Shown here in pieces: positions 51,440 through 62,834 of a stretch of 64,000 nt of DNA. The DNA comes from Dendrolimus kikuchii (Eukaryota > Arthropoda > Insecta > Lepidoptera > Lasiocampidae). Each line of letters opens with the position of its first letter. Within the stretch, counting starts at the first letter, position 1. The stretch is from NCBI GenBank assembly GCA_019925095.2, contig CM034394.1:26152272-26216271 (forward strand). Direction: 5' to 3'. Both the position numbers and the translations under genes were made by a program. Under the pieces are notes generated by a model. It had not been told where the DNA came from. It saw only the letters and a list, made by a program, of their open reading frames with translations, and made no database searches.

Positions 51440-51479
51440 AGTTTAAAAAATATTATTCATATTGAGATAGAGTATTATT

Positions 51480-51790
51480 TATTTAGGTTTATGGCTTGGC
51501 AGGTAGGCCTTTAAGCCAGATCTTAGATCACAATACAGTTTCTCTTCATTTTCTTATACCTATGTATAGCTCAGCTGAACTATAGGTTATCAACTGACGC
51601 CATTCAACGGAGTTCTTGTGACAACTTGAAAGGCCACATTTGACTATACAGTTCACATTTCTCACAAAGCACGTAATCAATACTCAAAAACTATCAATTT
51701 CCTTCAACTACTGTTCATTTTAGAGTAATTTTACACATTTTTAGAAAATAAAACTGCACAACAGCTCCTTTCAGTTCCCACCAAAAATTC
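51480..51790 (-). mobile_element. retroposon family G, long form
   Basis: Starts at the right flank with AATTTTTGGTGGGAACTGAA in sense. Same long 3' module (CAGATCTTAGATCACAATAC in reverse). Confidence 0.8.
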
Positions 51791-51904
51791 CTTGAGAAAA
51801 GTAAGATTGAAGGTTTAAGAACAACAAAGAAGCCTTCAAACGTACTCTTAACTCAATATAAATATGAACGTAAGACGTTTACTGAAAGTTTTTTTGAGAT
51901 ATTC

Positions 51905-52166
51905 TCAGGGCTTTCCATTAGTAGCTCACAACGCCCAAAATGCTCAGTTAGCCGTTTCACAAGGCGACCGCGGTCGTTGTGGTCGTGGCGAAAACGTCAC
52001 TATTGACGTCATCATTTTCGATCACACAACGCTCACGACGACCCATGTCAAGAGTTTGGTCGAATAGCCGTTCCACTTGGGTTTACGATTGTAACGATGG
52101 CAAGCAAGTGGAACGATACAATCGCGGTCGTGAACGTGGTCGTTGTGAGTCTCTAATGGAACGTAG
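51905..52166 (+). mobile_element. MITE family M, complete
   Basis: CAGGGCTTTCCATTAGTAGC to GTCTCTAATGGAACGTAGCC. Inverted ends of about 25-30 bp. It matches the reverse of 5-256 throughout. Confidence 0.75.
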
Positions 52167-52444
52167 CCTCTATAAAAACAAGGACGGACTGGTGACGCCA
52201 TCTGTAATTAGTTGCCTCTTGTTAGTACGTATTCTACTTCCATGCATATAACATACTGTGGCTTTTTCTCTTCAGAGGTCAATAGCTTGGGGACCGTTCA
52301 CGAATTACGTCACACGAATTTCATGATATTTTGACCCCTCCCGCGTCCTTGTCACAGCTCGTCACATTTGTAAGACTCTTTCCTCCCTAGTGTGACATCA
52401 TATATTTGACAATTATACATCAATGACATTACTTATAATAGTTT
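52167..52444. other. unclassified sequence
   Basis: Nothing recognised. Confidence 0.3.
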
Positions 52445-52768
52445 CTTTTTTTTATTGGATTTTATGGCTTGGCAGCTAGGCCTTTAAGCCAGATCTTATA
52501 TTCAATGTAGTTTCTTCATTTTCTTAAACCTATGTGTAGCACACCTGAACTGTAGGTTATCAGCTAGTGCCATTCAACGGAGTTCTTGTGACAACTCAAA
52601 AGGTCATATTTGACTTTACAGTTCACATTTCTCACAAAACACATAATTACTACTCAAAAAGTATCAATATCCTACAACTATTGTTCATTTTAGAGTAGTT
52701 TTACACATTTTTAGAAAATAAAACTGCACAGCACAACATCTCCTTTCAATTCCCGCCAAAAACTCGTA
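52445..52768 (-). mobile_element. retroposon family G, long form
   Basis: In sense ACGAGTTTTTGGCGGGAATT to CCAAGCCATAAAATCC with an A-rich tail. Confidence 0.85.
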
Positions 52769-53396
52769 ATAGTTTCTTCAATTTTAAGAAAATGCTCATA
52801 AGAGGTGGTAAAGTAACTTATAAATAACTGTCAAAAATAACAAACCTCGAGAGGTAGTTTAAGTGACTGCTAAGAAGAAAGATGGCGGTTTTTATTTGAA
52901 ACAGCTGATTGTCACCGAGTAAGGGAATAAGGGGACCGAATCTGTGTATAAAAATGTATCAGTAAATAGGCAGTCAATTGGTGGCGCTACTGTAGCTAAA
53001 CGCCTAATTTTTAAAGAAAATGATAAAAGTTTTATAAAATCAATCAAGAAATTCAGAGGTCATTAAAACAACAGTTCCGTGATTATTTGTATTTCAATTT
53101 TAATTATTTTTTTTTCATTTTAACACTGCACATACATAATTGGAAATATTTTGAAAGTCAACGACTGATACTTATACAAAAATATTATTCGACAATCAAA
53201 CCTATATTCAGATACAAGAGATTTTAATTAAAGTAAGATTGCATGTAATGTCTTTGATGCATTTCCAAGAGCACTTGAGCGTGCATTTTGAAATTATGAA
53301 CCGTCATATCTGTTTTCAATCATATTTGATGTCTTTAATCAAATCTCATACGCACATCGTATTCTCTTACGTATATTAACGGTTTCTTATGTTCCA
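52769..53396. other. AT-rich unclassified sequence
   Basis: Nothing recognised. Confidence 0.3.
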
Positions 53397-53719
53397 TTGG
53401 TCGCCCGAGGTTGAAATTCGACCATAATAATTAATTTAAATTATGAGTTTGAACATTATTAAGGTTCTGTTGACAAAGACTATTCTTTTATAATCGCAGA
53501 CTTTGCCAAGGCTACACTGTTAATTTGACTTTAACAATAAGCAAAAGAGTATATATGTATGTGTGTTAAATACATGGTAGTATGTGTAATGTTTTTTTGA
53601 TTGATTTACTGTATTTTTTATGCATAATTTAAAAAAATATTAGTATTCTGCAGTCCTTCTCTATATAAACTACTAGCTGTGCTCGCGACGTCGTCCGCGT
53701 AGAATTTGCTTTCAATACC
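53397..53719 (-). mobile_element. Helitron family 3 joined to a Helitron fragment
   Basis: GGTCGCCCGAGGTTGAAATT to CTCTATATAAACTA, then CTAGCTGTGCTCGCGACG. This is the same junction as at 44612-44630, after which a SINE interrupts. Confidence 0.65.
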
Positions 53720-54028
53720 CTTTTTATTACAGGAGATCAGCAGATAGGCAGACGGCCCACGTAATGAAAAGCGGTTACCATCGCCTATGGACATTTGCAA
53801 CACCAAATGTGTTACAAATGCGCTGCTGCTCTCTTAAGGGTCACTGGAACCTGGTCACTAATGCCGGAACACAACTCAAGGTTGTTATGGTGACATGCTT
53901 TAGACCAGGGGTGGTAGCCATCCAGTCGGGCAAGTGCCCTAGCACCTGGCTGTGGGTTGTTTAGTCGCCTCTTACGACAGGCCACCCGGCCGCAGGAAAT
54001 TGTATTCTTTCTCCGTTCCTGCACGGAT
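53720..54028 (-). mobile_element. SINE family A, full length
   Basis: TTTTTATTACAGGAGATCAG to TTCCTGCACGGATA. Inserted into the Helitron remnant. Confidence 0.9.
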
Positions 54029-54430
54029 AAAAATGTTTATAAAATTAGAATTATATAAATGTAATAAATAAATGACAATTAAGTATTAATATTAGGAAAC
54101 TATATTTAGGTAACTAAGACTAACAATGCTTCAGTGGAATCATAATCAAGTTTTAAAAGCCACTCAGTCAGTATCTTCTTAGATTAAGATTTAGTTAAGG
54201 CGTATATATCAATTTGCTTATTGATTTTGTTGTAAAATAACTGCCTAGAAAGTAAAAGAATCTAATAATGGTCAGTGTTCAAGTGTTTGAATGTAAAAAT
54301 GGATGTAGCTTGTCTCAATTTCTAGGGGTGTGAGTTCCAATGGTGAACAGCCTGTACGCCAAGAGAGTTTTCCTACGATGGACGAAATATGTTTAGGTAT
54401 AGTTAGCAGAAGATATTGTATTTTATTAAT
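54029..54430. other. unclassified sequence
   Basis: Nothing recognised. Confidence 0.3.
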
Positions 54431-55036
54431 ATGCTTTTATTAGCTTCATACGTATGTTAGTATGTAACGGAATCTTTCAAGTTAAATTTGATCGACTTCC
54501 CGGTTTCCGATTGAGCTGAAATTTTGCACGTATGTGTATATCGCGTGACAATGCAATAATATGGTACCATGGAGCTGATCTGATGATGGAGTCGGAAGGT
54601 GGGCATAAGAACTCCTGTACAAACAAGATAGACCCGTCGTGTTTGGGCTCGTTTTACTTGTCTTGACTAGCACTCTGCTGCTACATGATATGCAGGATCT
54701 CAAAAGCTTGTATTTAAAAACCTTTTTGAAAAAGCTTATTTTTAAATAACGTTCCATTTTATCATAAAATAGTGTATTTAATTCTTTTTTCAAAGTTTCC
54801 ACGGAGAAGGGAATTAAATCACTAAAAAATTAAAAATAAATAATAGTAAAAAAAAAGCGCTTTTATAGAAAATCGAACTAAAAAAGAGAAAATAAATTTT
54901 AATAAATTTGAATTAAAAATATTGTAAGAAAAAATGATTTTATTGTAAAAAAAGCGTGGGGTGCATGGTATCAATAGTTATAAATATGTTATGAACAGAT
55001 ATGAGTAGAAGGGTTATTTTGATAATATCCTGAAAA
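54431..55036 (+). repeat. composite repeat R+T, uninterrupted
   Basis: Same as 49090-49985 without the retroposon. After the arm AAAGCGTGGGGTGC, the inner segment runs ATGGTATCAATAGTTATAAA, the reverse of the 49.9-kb copy. The right arm is lost. Confidence 0.75.
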
Positions 55037-56074
55037 GCAAGAAATGTGTTTAGGTATAGTTAGCAGAAGATGATGTATTTTATTTCCTTTTTGTTCCGTG
55101 ATACGCAACATTACTCTTGTACTTTGTACTCAAGTTATAGCGCCTCGTGTCCCAGTTTGTTTTTACCAGATTGATACTAATTTCCTACCTCCTGTTCATT
55201 CGCTAAATATGGTAATAGATACACCACGCCGCAGAGGTTGTGGTGTCAACTTGAGTTAAGAAGGTGCGGCACTTTATTTTCCCTTGTTGACTGTTGACTT
55301 GAACGTGGTTCTTCCTGCTTGAGTAACTTAACTCCAAATCTTCCAGTTTACGTTTTGTAATGTTAATTGTTACTTCCAGGTTTTAAAAAGTAGGTTTCAT
55401 TAATATTTTCTTAGAAGACGAGAACCATGAGGAGCTAGGTTCGAAGTTTAGTTAAGAATATATTCTACTCTATAATAATGCACCCAAGGACAAGCCCCAG
55501 CCAGTGTAGGACTATTGTGGGAAATGAGAACAAAAAGTACCGGGCTATTGGGGTGAACTGCTAGTGGTACTAGGGGTCTGAACATGGAAAAATGGGCAGA
55601 CGGTGACTCGCCACTCCCTGCATGGGCTCCTAAAAATGGTAGCGAAGACAGGGGCACATGAGTGTGAGTGGCTAAGGGGTGTAGAGAGGCGGGCTGCAGG
55701 TCAACCGAGGCTACTTCCGACGTTAGGCCATTTATCACTTCCACCCCTGGAGTTTAAGTCTTAGCTCTAGCGATCTCCACTCTGTGCCGGCTGGCTAAGG
55801 CAATCACGGAGGCGGGGGCCTTGTCTTGGCCCTCGGAGTCAGGTCCGAGGTGTCGCTACTCACCTTAGGCTTCGCTACAAAGCTCCTCTAGACAGGGATA
55901 ATGGCCGGTCAGTGTCACGCAACATTTACATTAAATTTGTCAAGGGACCTCTACGTGTTGGCCTTCCCATGGCCCCATGGAAGCCCTTCAAAAGTCTGGG
56001 CCATTTTTATGGCCCGTGGTCTTGAGAAATTCTACTCTTAAAGGATCATATCCATAATATATATATATATACAA
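55037..56074. other. unclassified sequence, GC-rich from 55480 to 56000
   Basis: The GC-rich part (GCACCCAAGGACAAGCCCCA to GTTGGCCTTCCCATGGCCCC) stands out from its surroundings and may be an old LINE 3' UTR. No coding motif was recognised. Confidence 0.3.
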
Positions 56075-56265
56075 CTAGCTATCTCGGCAGACATTGTCCT
56101 GCCCTGAAGGTAAGGCGATTGCAGCACCACCTACCGAGCCCAATACTGAATCTAAACCATTCTCGAATCCACCTGAACACTCAGAATTTTTTTTATCGAA
56201 ATCGGTCTAGCTGTTTAGGAGGAATTCAGTCAAATACACACGCACATAAGAATTATATATAAAGA
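56075..56265 (-). mobile_element. Helitron family 2, 191 bp
   Basis: CTAGCTATCTCGGCAGACAT after A, to AATTATATATAAAGA followed by T. Both Helitron borders are intact. Confidence 0.7.
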
Positions 56266-56334
56266 TATGACTAATGCGTTTATTGTTCAACATTTTTTTT
56301 AGTCTCAGATCATTTCAGATGATCACCACAGACG

Positions 56335-56585
56335 GCCTCTGTGTTTGAGCGGGCTAAGCCTTTGCCGGCCTACCTCACTGCAACGCAGAGGCTCCGGGTT
56401 CGATTCCTGGTATAGTAAATTTCGGGAAACGTCTTTTCTCCGTTATTTACTATGGTCTGGGTGTCTGGGATCGGCCCCAGAGTGGTCCGTTGTATAGTAC
56501 CCATAACACAAGCGTAACTTGCTTAATTTGGGGATATACAATGTGTGTGTTTGTCTGCCGATTATTATTATTATTATTTATTAGT
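56335..56585 (+). mobile_element. SINE with tRNA-like head and (ATT)n tail
   Basis: B box GGGTTCGATTCCTGG at 56396-56410, with a weaker A-box-like TTGAGCGGGCTAAGC upstream. The body GTCTGGGATCGGCCCCAGAG is followed by GATTATTATTATTATT. Distinct from SINE family B. Confidence 0.55.
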
Positions 56586-56932
56586 CTGAATATTGCAAAC
56601 AATATATATTTATTTGCAATATTTTGAGCCATAATATGAAAATGATTGGCCATGTACGAGTCTGATTTGCATTCAATGTCCTGTATAAATTATCATGCGT
56701 ATAATATCAGATTTATTAATGGCCGGTTTCTATATATTATTATTATTCATTCACTTGTCTTTCCATTTATAAGGCAATTGAACGGTCGGTAAGATATTGG
56801 AACCGGCAATAAATATGTTAAATATTTCTGGAAGCGAAGCGCTGTCAACAACAAAGCCGCTTTTTGTGTCTATTGTAAGCTGCATAGATATTTTTTCATT
56901 AATTATTCTCTTCTATTCTAAGATCGTAAGTC
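56586..56932. other. unclassified sequence
   Basis: Nothing recognised. Confidence 0.3.
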
Positions 56933-57225
56933 GTAGTAGCGTAATGGCTAGCGCACGCGTCCCAATCTCAAAAGGCGCGGGTTCAAATCCTGGCCGTAAC
57001 TCATGCACCGCTTGGGCAGTTTTCTGACCTAATGTGCATATTGTTACAATTACCACGTGCAAATAACTGTGAAGGAAAACATTGTGATGCAACCTGCACA
57101 TCGAGATCCGATGTGTCAAACCTGCCAAGCCGCCTTGGACAAGCGTGGCGGGTATACTGTCCGTTCCCCCTATAGTGGGAGGCCCGAGTCCAGCAGTGGG
57201 ATATTTATGAGCTGTTATTACAATA
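56933..57225 (+). mobile_element. tRNA-derived SINE, family B
   Basis: GTAGTAGCGTAATGGCTAGC (A-box), GGTTCAAATCC (B box), CCAGCAGTGGGATATTTATG and a TTA tail. The best preserved of three copies. Confidence 0.85.
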
Positions 57226-57389
57226 TTACACTCTAAGATCATTCACCTAAAATCTAAGTTAGATTTATTTATAAATCCTTAAACATTGAGTTAGCGCATT
57301 TAAGTATCACTTCGAAGCGTTTATATAGAAGTACTAGGATATGCCCGCGAGTTCGTCCATGCTTAATCCCCGCGGGATTCTCGGGACTC
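57226..57389. other. spacer with Helitron-like fragment
   Basis: GCCCGCGAGTTCGTCCATGC near 57342 resembles the Helitron 3' region. Confidence 0.35.
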
Positions 57390-58135
57390 AAAGTATTAGA
57401 TAGATAGATAGATAGATAACACTTTATTGTACACCATTATAGAAAAACTTACGAACTAGTATTAATTAGTCTAGTTGGGTACAAAGGGCGGTCTTATCGC
57501 TAAAAAGCGATCTCTTCCAGACAACTCGTGGCAAGAATATTCTGATTAGGAGTGGCGACGGTGGTATACATAATTATTGTACGATTACTTACATTTTAAT
57601 AATAAATATATAACTATACAATATATACAAATATACACATAAGTTATATACATACACAAGATATGGTGATAATATGCAACTATTTAAACATAATAAACAT
57701 ATAACTATATGCAATATAATATCTACTAATTATATAAAATTACATATCGTTATATTGCAGATAGAATTTCCTGACTAAGTTCTTAAATGTTATTAGGGAT
57801 TTTGCTTGTCTGACAGCAACAGGCAATGAATTCCAAAGTTGGACAGCCTTAACCGTGAAAGAATTATTGAAGAACGTTGTATTATGAATAGGAGTAATAA
57901 GTCTTTGTTGACTGGAAGGGCGTAAATTGTGAGAGCAAGAAATAAATTCAAAGCGTTCTTTAAGGTACTGTGGAGTATTAGGGATGAATAAAATACTATA
58001 ATAAAGCAATGAAAGAATGTGAGTATTCCGGCGAAAACGAATTGGCAACCACTTGAGTTTTTTTCGAAATTCAGATACGTGGTATTGTAACATTGTAACA
58101 TTTAAAAAAGAATGTAAACTACCGTCAAGTGGAAA
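57390..58135 (-). pseudogene. LINE C-terminus, 3' UTR hairpin and (TATC)n tail
   Basis: Minus-strand frame 58093-57740: KKLKWLPIRFRRNTHILSLL, YLKERFEFISCSHNLRPSSQ and SFTVKAVQLWNSLPVAVRQA, then the end FKNLVRKFYL. This is the C-terminal region of a Jockey/CR1-like reverse transcriptase (LKWLPI.RR...HI and LWN.LP..VR are typical). Its 3' UTR holds the hairpin GATCGCTTTTTAGCGATAAG (in sense), and ends with GTACAATAAAGTGTT and (ATCT)n. It is 5' truncated. The hairpin region matches the 86-bp satellite monomer. Confidence 0.85.
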
Positions 58136-58539
58136 CTGTCTGAATAAGCTAATTTTTATGCATCCAGGGGATTTAGAAATATGACGCCTGTAGGCTATTC
58201 AAATTTTACCGCCCCTACCGCTAAATCGATACCCTAATTCACAATCATATTAATTAGATCATTTTTTTGTCAATGAAATTGTCACTTTATGATTTGTGTA
58301 CATATCGTGAGACGTGTGTAGTCTTGAATTAGACTTCCTTTTTACCGTAGTTTAAAGATTGTGTAAGACAAATTGCTGCCCCTCCAAAATCTACCGCCCT
58401 AAGCTCCAGCCTGCTCAGCCTATTGGTAAATCCACCACTGTATGCATCCCAACAACATCAAACAGCTTCTGAGAAAATTCCCGCGAGATTCCCCGGAGAA
58501 AAAAAAACATACATTAATTTTGCTATCGATCAGTATAAA
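58136..58539. other. unclassified sequence
   Basis: Nothing recognised. Confidence 0.3.
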
Positions 58540-58834
58540 AATCACATTATAATTCGACTTTTTTCAATCTGGCCATTTTAAATTATTCCCAGCGAAATTC
58601 CCGCGGGATTCCCAAAATAAAAAGTAGTGAAAATGTAGGTCTAAGAATTCGCTGTCGATCAGCGAAAACCGCATCGAAATCGGCCGAGTAGTTTTTACGT
58701 AAATCTCGAACAGACAGACAAGAAATTAAAAAAAAATTGCATCGTGTTGTCCATTGTTTAAATTGTCTATTCTAGTGTTTTTTTTTACATTAGCTTTAAT
58801 GTACAAACACGACATGTTAGAATTTTATAATATT
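58540..58834 (+). repeat. repeat family S
   Basis: AAATTCCCGCGGGATTCCCA and ATTGCATCGTGTTGTCC; second copy of the 50385 repeat. Confidence 0.55.
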
Positions 58835-58835
58835 A

Positions 58836-59035
58836 CTAGCTGTCCGGCAGACGTTGTTCTGCCCTGAAGAAATAAAATTTAGAATCCGATTGCAGTGCCA
58901 CCTACCGGGTCCAATTGTGAATCTAAACCATCCTCGAACCCACTTGAACACACACAAAAAAATTCATTCAAACCCTCCAGACGTTTAGGAGGAGATCACT
59001 GTCAACACACGTACAGAAGAATTATATATTATAAT
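58836..59035 (-). mobile_element. Helitron family 2
   Basis: CTAGCTGTCCGGCAGACGTT after A. The body matches 56075. The 5' border is blurred by TA-rich sequence. Confidence 0.6.
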
Positions 59036-59084
59036 ATTATACATTACAAGAAAGCGCATACTATAACATTTTATTTATTATTTT

Positions 59085-59353
59085 ATTTTATGTTTAAGGC
59101 TTGGCATCTAGGCCTTTAAGCCAGGCGCCGTTGTATTGTAGGCTACAATCGACGTCATTCAACAGAGTTCTTGTGAAAACTCGAAAGACCACCTTTGGCT
59201 ATATAATTCACATTTCTCACAAAAACACATAATTACTACTCAAAAACTATCAATACCCTACAACTATTGTTCATTTTACAGTAATTTTACACATTTTTAG
59301 AAAATAAAACTGCACAACACAACGTCTCCTTTCAGTTCCCGCCAAAAACTCCG
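59085..59353 (-). mobile_element. retroposon family G, short form
   Basis: In sense GAGTTTTTGGCGGGAACTGA to AAGCCTTAAACATAAAATAA. Confidence 0.85.
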
Positions 59354-60489
59354 CAAACTATAAAAGGTTCCGTTGTTCGTTTACCATAAGGTGACCATAT
59401 AAACCTGCCACGATGGCATCCAAAAAAGAAGAGCGCGGATGGGGAATTTATGCAACCCTGCCCACATGCCAGGAATGCCTCTCTCTTATGTCATTATAAT
59501 ATGCATAGATTATATAAGTTTTGTTTTTATTGCTGGCTATTTTTTGTAAATTAAGATTGCTCCACATAACCTTTTTCTATGCCTTCTTTTTTCAAATATG
59601 AATGTGCACTATTTGTCTATACAGCCAGTGTCATGTATATATGAATATTCAAATTTAGAATAATTTTGAACCGACTGGCAAAAGGAGGAAGTTTTCAATT
59701 CGTCTGTATGTTACTCGATTACTCCGTCAATTGTGAACCGATTATCAATTTTTTTCTTTAATCGAAAGGTATATACTCCCGAATTGGTCCCATTGTCACC
59801 ATGTCAGGATCTGACGAGTGGATCCCAAATAAATCGAGTATAAGTCTTATTATATAACGCCGTGCGCCTAAATTCTTCGCAAAAAAGCTTGTATGTGCGT
59901 GTAGGTATGACATTTTCTACAGGTGCTTATTTTTTTAATATGCATGTTACGCGATTTCTCCGTCAATTGTGGATCGATTTTGATTTTGATTCTTTATTCG
60001 TAAATATACTCCCGAGGCTATACGCGCTAACCCTAATATAATATTTATTTTATCGTTATCCCCACAATATTTGTTTCTAATTTTCTATGTACTAATTGTT
60101 ATTATGTTTATATTAATTGTATGTAATTTATTATTATTCACGCTATATATATACATATATATAAATAACAGTGCAACATCCGTCCGTCCTAGGGTGCAGT
60201 TGAAAACCAGCGTCAGGCACCTGTTGCCTGGTATATGCTGAACTGCACCTATTTGGTACCATTGCGAGACTTTTTGGTATATATCACCGTACAATTCATT
60301 CATTGCCATATGTCTCGTTGTGTGATGACCAAATAAACGTTTTTTTCTTTCTTATCCCCGCACGCGTGCTTACTTTGTGACATCTGGAAGCCACTAGGTC
60401 ACTGCACTACTTTGTACAAGCGGGCGCGATGCGTGCGCTGAAATCGCGCGTGGCGAGCATACACGACGCGTGCATCTGGACATGCCCTT
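59354..60489. other. unclassified, with a LINE-like 3' end near 60170-60355
   Basis: 60181-60355 (CGTCCGTCCTAGGGTGCAGT to CCAAATAAACGTTTTTTTCT) has the look of a retroposon 3' UTR with polyadenylation signal. The remainder is AT-rich. Confidence 0.35.
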
Positions 60490-60542
60490 AGGAAAACTTC
60501 TAGCTTACATATATTCAATTCATGTAGGCTAGAAGTTTTCCT
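60490..60542. repeat. 53-nt hairpin with 21-bp stem
   Basis: AGGAAAACTTCTAGCTTACA at 60490 pairs with the arm at 60522-60542 (TAGGCTAGAAGTTTTCCT), 20 of 21 positions matching as perfect complements, one as a wobble. The loop is 11 nt. Confidence 0.75.
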
Positions 60543-60777
60543 GACATAATTCATTCAGTTGACCATGATATGATGCAAATATCTATTGATCCATGTAGGT
60601 ATTGATTCTTTCATTCCCTCAATACTTTACTATGTGTAATACTGTGTATCATAATTGTATTTCTTAGAGTGCGCAAGGTATCTCATTTCAATTCACAATA
60701 TCCTGTATGACCTGTATGTATTGTCTCATACTACATCTACGTATCTGATTTGTTAGTTTTCATCATTCCATTTTTGT
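60543..60777. other. unclassified sequence
   Basis: Nothing recognised. Confidence 0.3.
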
Positions 60778-61089
60778 ATTTTTTTTTGCAGGAGTTCAGC
60801 AGACAGGCAAACGGCCTACTTGATGGATAGCGGTTACCATTGCCTATTGACATTTAAAACACCAAAAGTGCTACAAATGCGTTGCTGCTCTCTTAAGGGA
60901 GACTAGAATCTGGTCACTAATGCCAAAACACAACTTAAGGTTGTTCTGGCGACATACTATAGACCAGGGGTGGTAGCCATCCAGTCGGGCAAATGCCCTA
61001 CCACCTGGCTGTGGGTTGTTAAGTCACCTCTTACGACAGGCCACCCGGCCACAGGAAATTGTATTCTTTCTCCGTTCCTGCACGGATAG
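60778..61089 (-). mobile_element. SINE family A, arm 1 of a palindrome
   Basis: Full-length minus-strand copy, TTTTTTTTGCAGGAGTTCAG to TTCCTGCACGGATA. Confidence 0.9.
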
Positions 61090-61091
61090 TA

Positions 61092-61362
61092 GTTGGGGCG
61101 GCCTGTCGGAAGAGGCGACTTAGCAACCCACAGCTAGGTGGTAGGGCATTTGCCCGACTGGATGGCTACCACCCCTGGTCTAAAGTATGTCGCCATAACA
61201 ACCTTGAGTTGTGTTCCGGTATTAGTGACCAGTTTCCAGTTTCCCTTAAGAGAGCAGCAGCGCATTTGTAGCACCTTTGGTGTTGCAAATGTCCATAGGC
61301 GATGGTAACCGCTTTCCATCAAGTGGGCCGTCTGCCTGTCTGCTGATCTCCTGCAATAAAAT
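61092..61362 (+). mobile_element. SINE family A, arm 2 of a palindrome
   Basis: Plus-strand copy lacking the first 40 bases of the head, starting GGGGCGGCCTGTCGGAAGAG and ending TGCAATAAAATAAAAAAA. It follows arm 1 directly. Confidence 0.9.
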
Positions 61363-62834
61363 AAAAAAAGTTTAAAGGAAATTTGATCATAAATATATAT
61401 GTGTATAATAATATTATAGTAAAAGTACAAAATAAAAAATATTAAGAATTTGTAATATCTTGAATAAATTGACAGGGTGTTAATCATTGGCTGGGGTGCC
61501 AACAATGGTGAATTTTACCCTACTTTAGGTAAACAATACTCGCCTCCTAAGATACAAAAAATAAATAATTAAAAAATTAGAAAACCCGACTGCAAGAAAG
61601 ACAATTTAAAAGTAATACACAAAAGTATTGAAACAAGAACAAATTATAAATAAAGTAAAATCTACTTGGATTTAACAAACTATATTGTGAGCTGAAAGCC
61701 TAAGTTAAATATCCGCACAAGCGGAATCCATTAATTCACTTTCGGTTTATAATTTGCATTTGATTCCCGCCTAAAGACATGAGTAGATGAAGGAGTTATG
61801 TGACATAAAAAAAATACGTTAAAGGAAAATGTAATGTGTAAAATATGTAATGTAAACAGGCAAGGAAACCATATTAGAACTTAAAACAACGCTTTTTGAG
61901 TTTGATTTTGAAAATAGTAAGTAATGAAGGAGTTATATGTGTAGCAAAGTGATAGTAAAAGAGCTTTGTAGGCCAATTTATCAATATTTACCAATTGTAA
62001 CATATCCCTTTCATTCACTCATGTCTTCAATTGTTTCTGAATATTATTATATGAAGAATACCAGTTCACTAGATAGATATGACCAGTGTTAGAAGGCATT
62101 AAAAGAAATAATTGTTTCAACAGCAAGAGTTGTTATCTATGATACTGTTCTATACTTGCTTATGTTCCTTTTTATAACATTAGGTTCTTTTGTCATTATT
62201 AAGAAATAAATTAAACGTAGTAATAAAGAAAATTACAAACATATAAGATACACGCGTTCAACACAAACCTTCCTTGGCAGTCGAGTAAAAATTAATTTCT
62301 CCTCTAAATTTTGAACTATGAAATGAAATTTTTCCATCATGATGTTTCTTAGGGCAAGCGATCTTAAAAAATCTTGTATTTTATTATTTGAAACGGATCA
62401 ATTTTAATTGGACATTAAAATACATAGCAGCTGGCAGCAATTTTGAATTCTTCCAACCATTTTATCTTGATCTGTATCCTCGAATATATTTTACAACTCC
62501 AACAGTTCAGTGGAAGGTGGACATTGTAGCAATTTGCTCCGAGCGTCATTATCAGAGCATTAATCACACGTGGCTGACATTCCCTTGCCCAAATTGGGAG
62601 TTATTATTTGAATTACTAAATCGTTTTGTGCTACTGCGTGTAATTTTGTTGTGGTGAATTTAAGCTTCATCTCTCTGTTGTTGTTGTACTTACGTCCTAT
62701 GCTCCGGTAATGTATTACATTCTTTATTGTGGAGGCAAAGTGATCTATATGAACCTGGCCGTCGGTGCAAGGGGTGCGTGAAACCCGGCCGCAAAACCCT
62801 AGGCCCTTTTATCTACGTATACTACTAGTCTACT
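61363..62834. other. AT-rich unclassified sequence
   Basis: 61430-61515 is the inverse of the small repeat at 45165. The 89-codon open frame at 62388-62657 shows no known domain. No gene is called. Confidence 0.35.
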
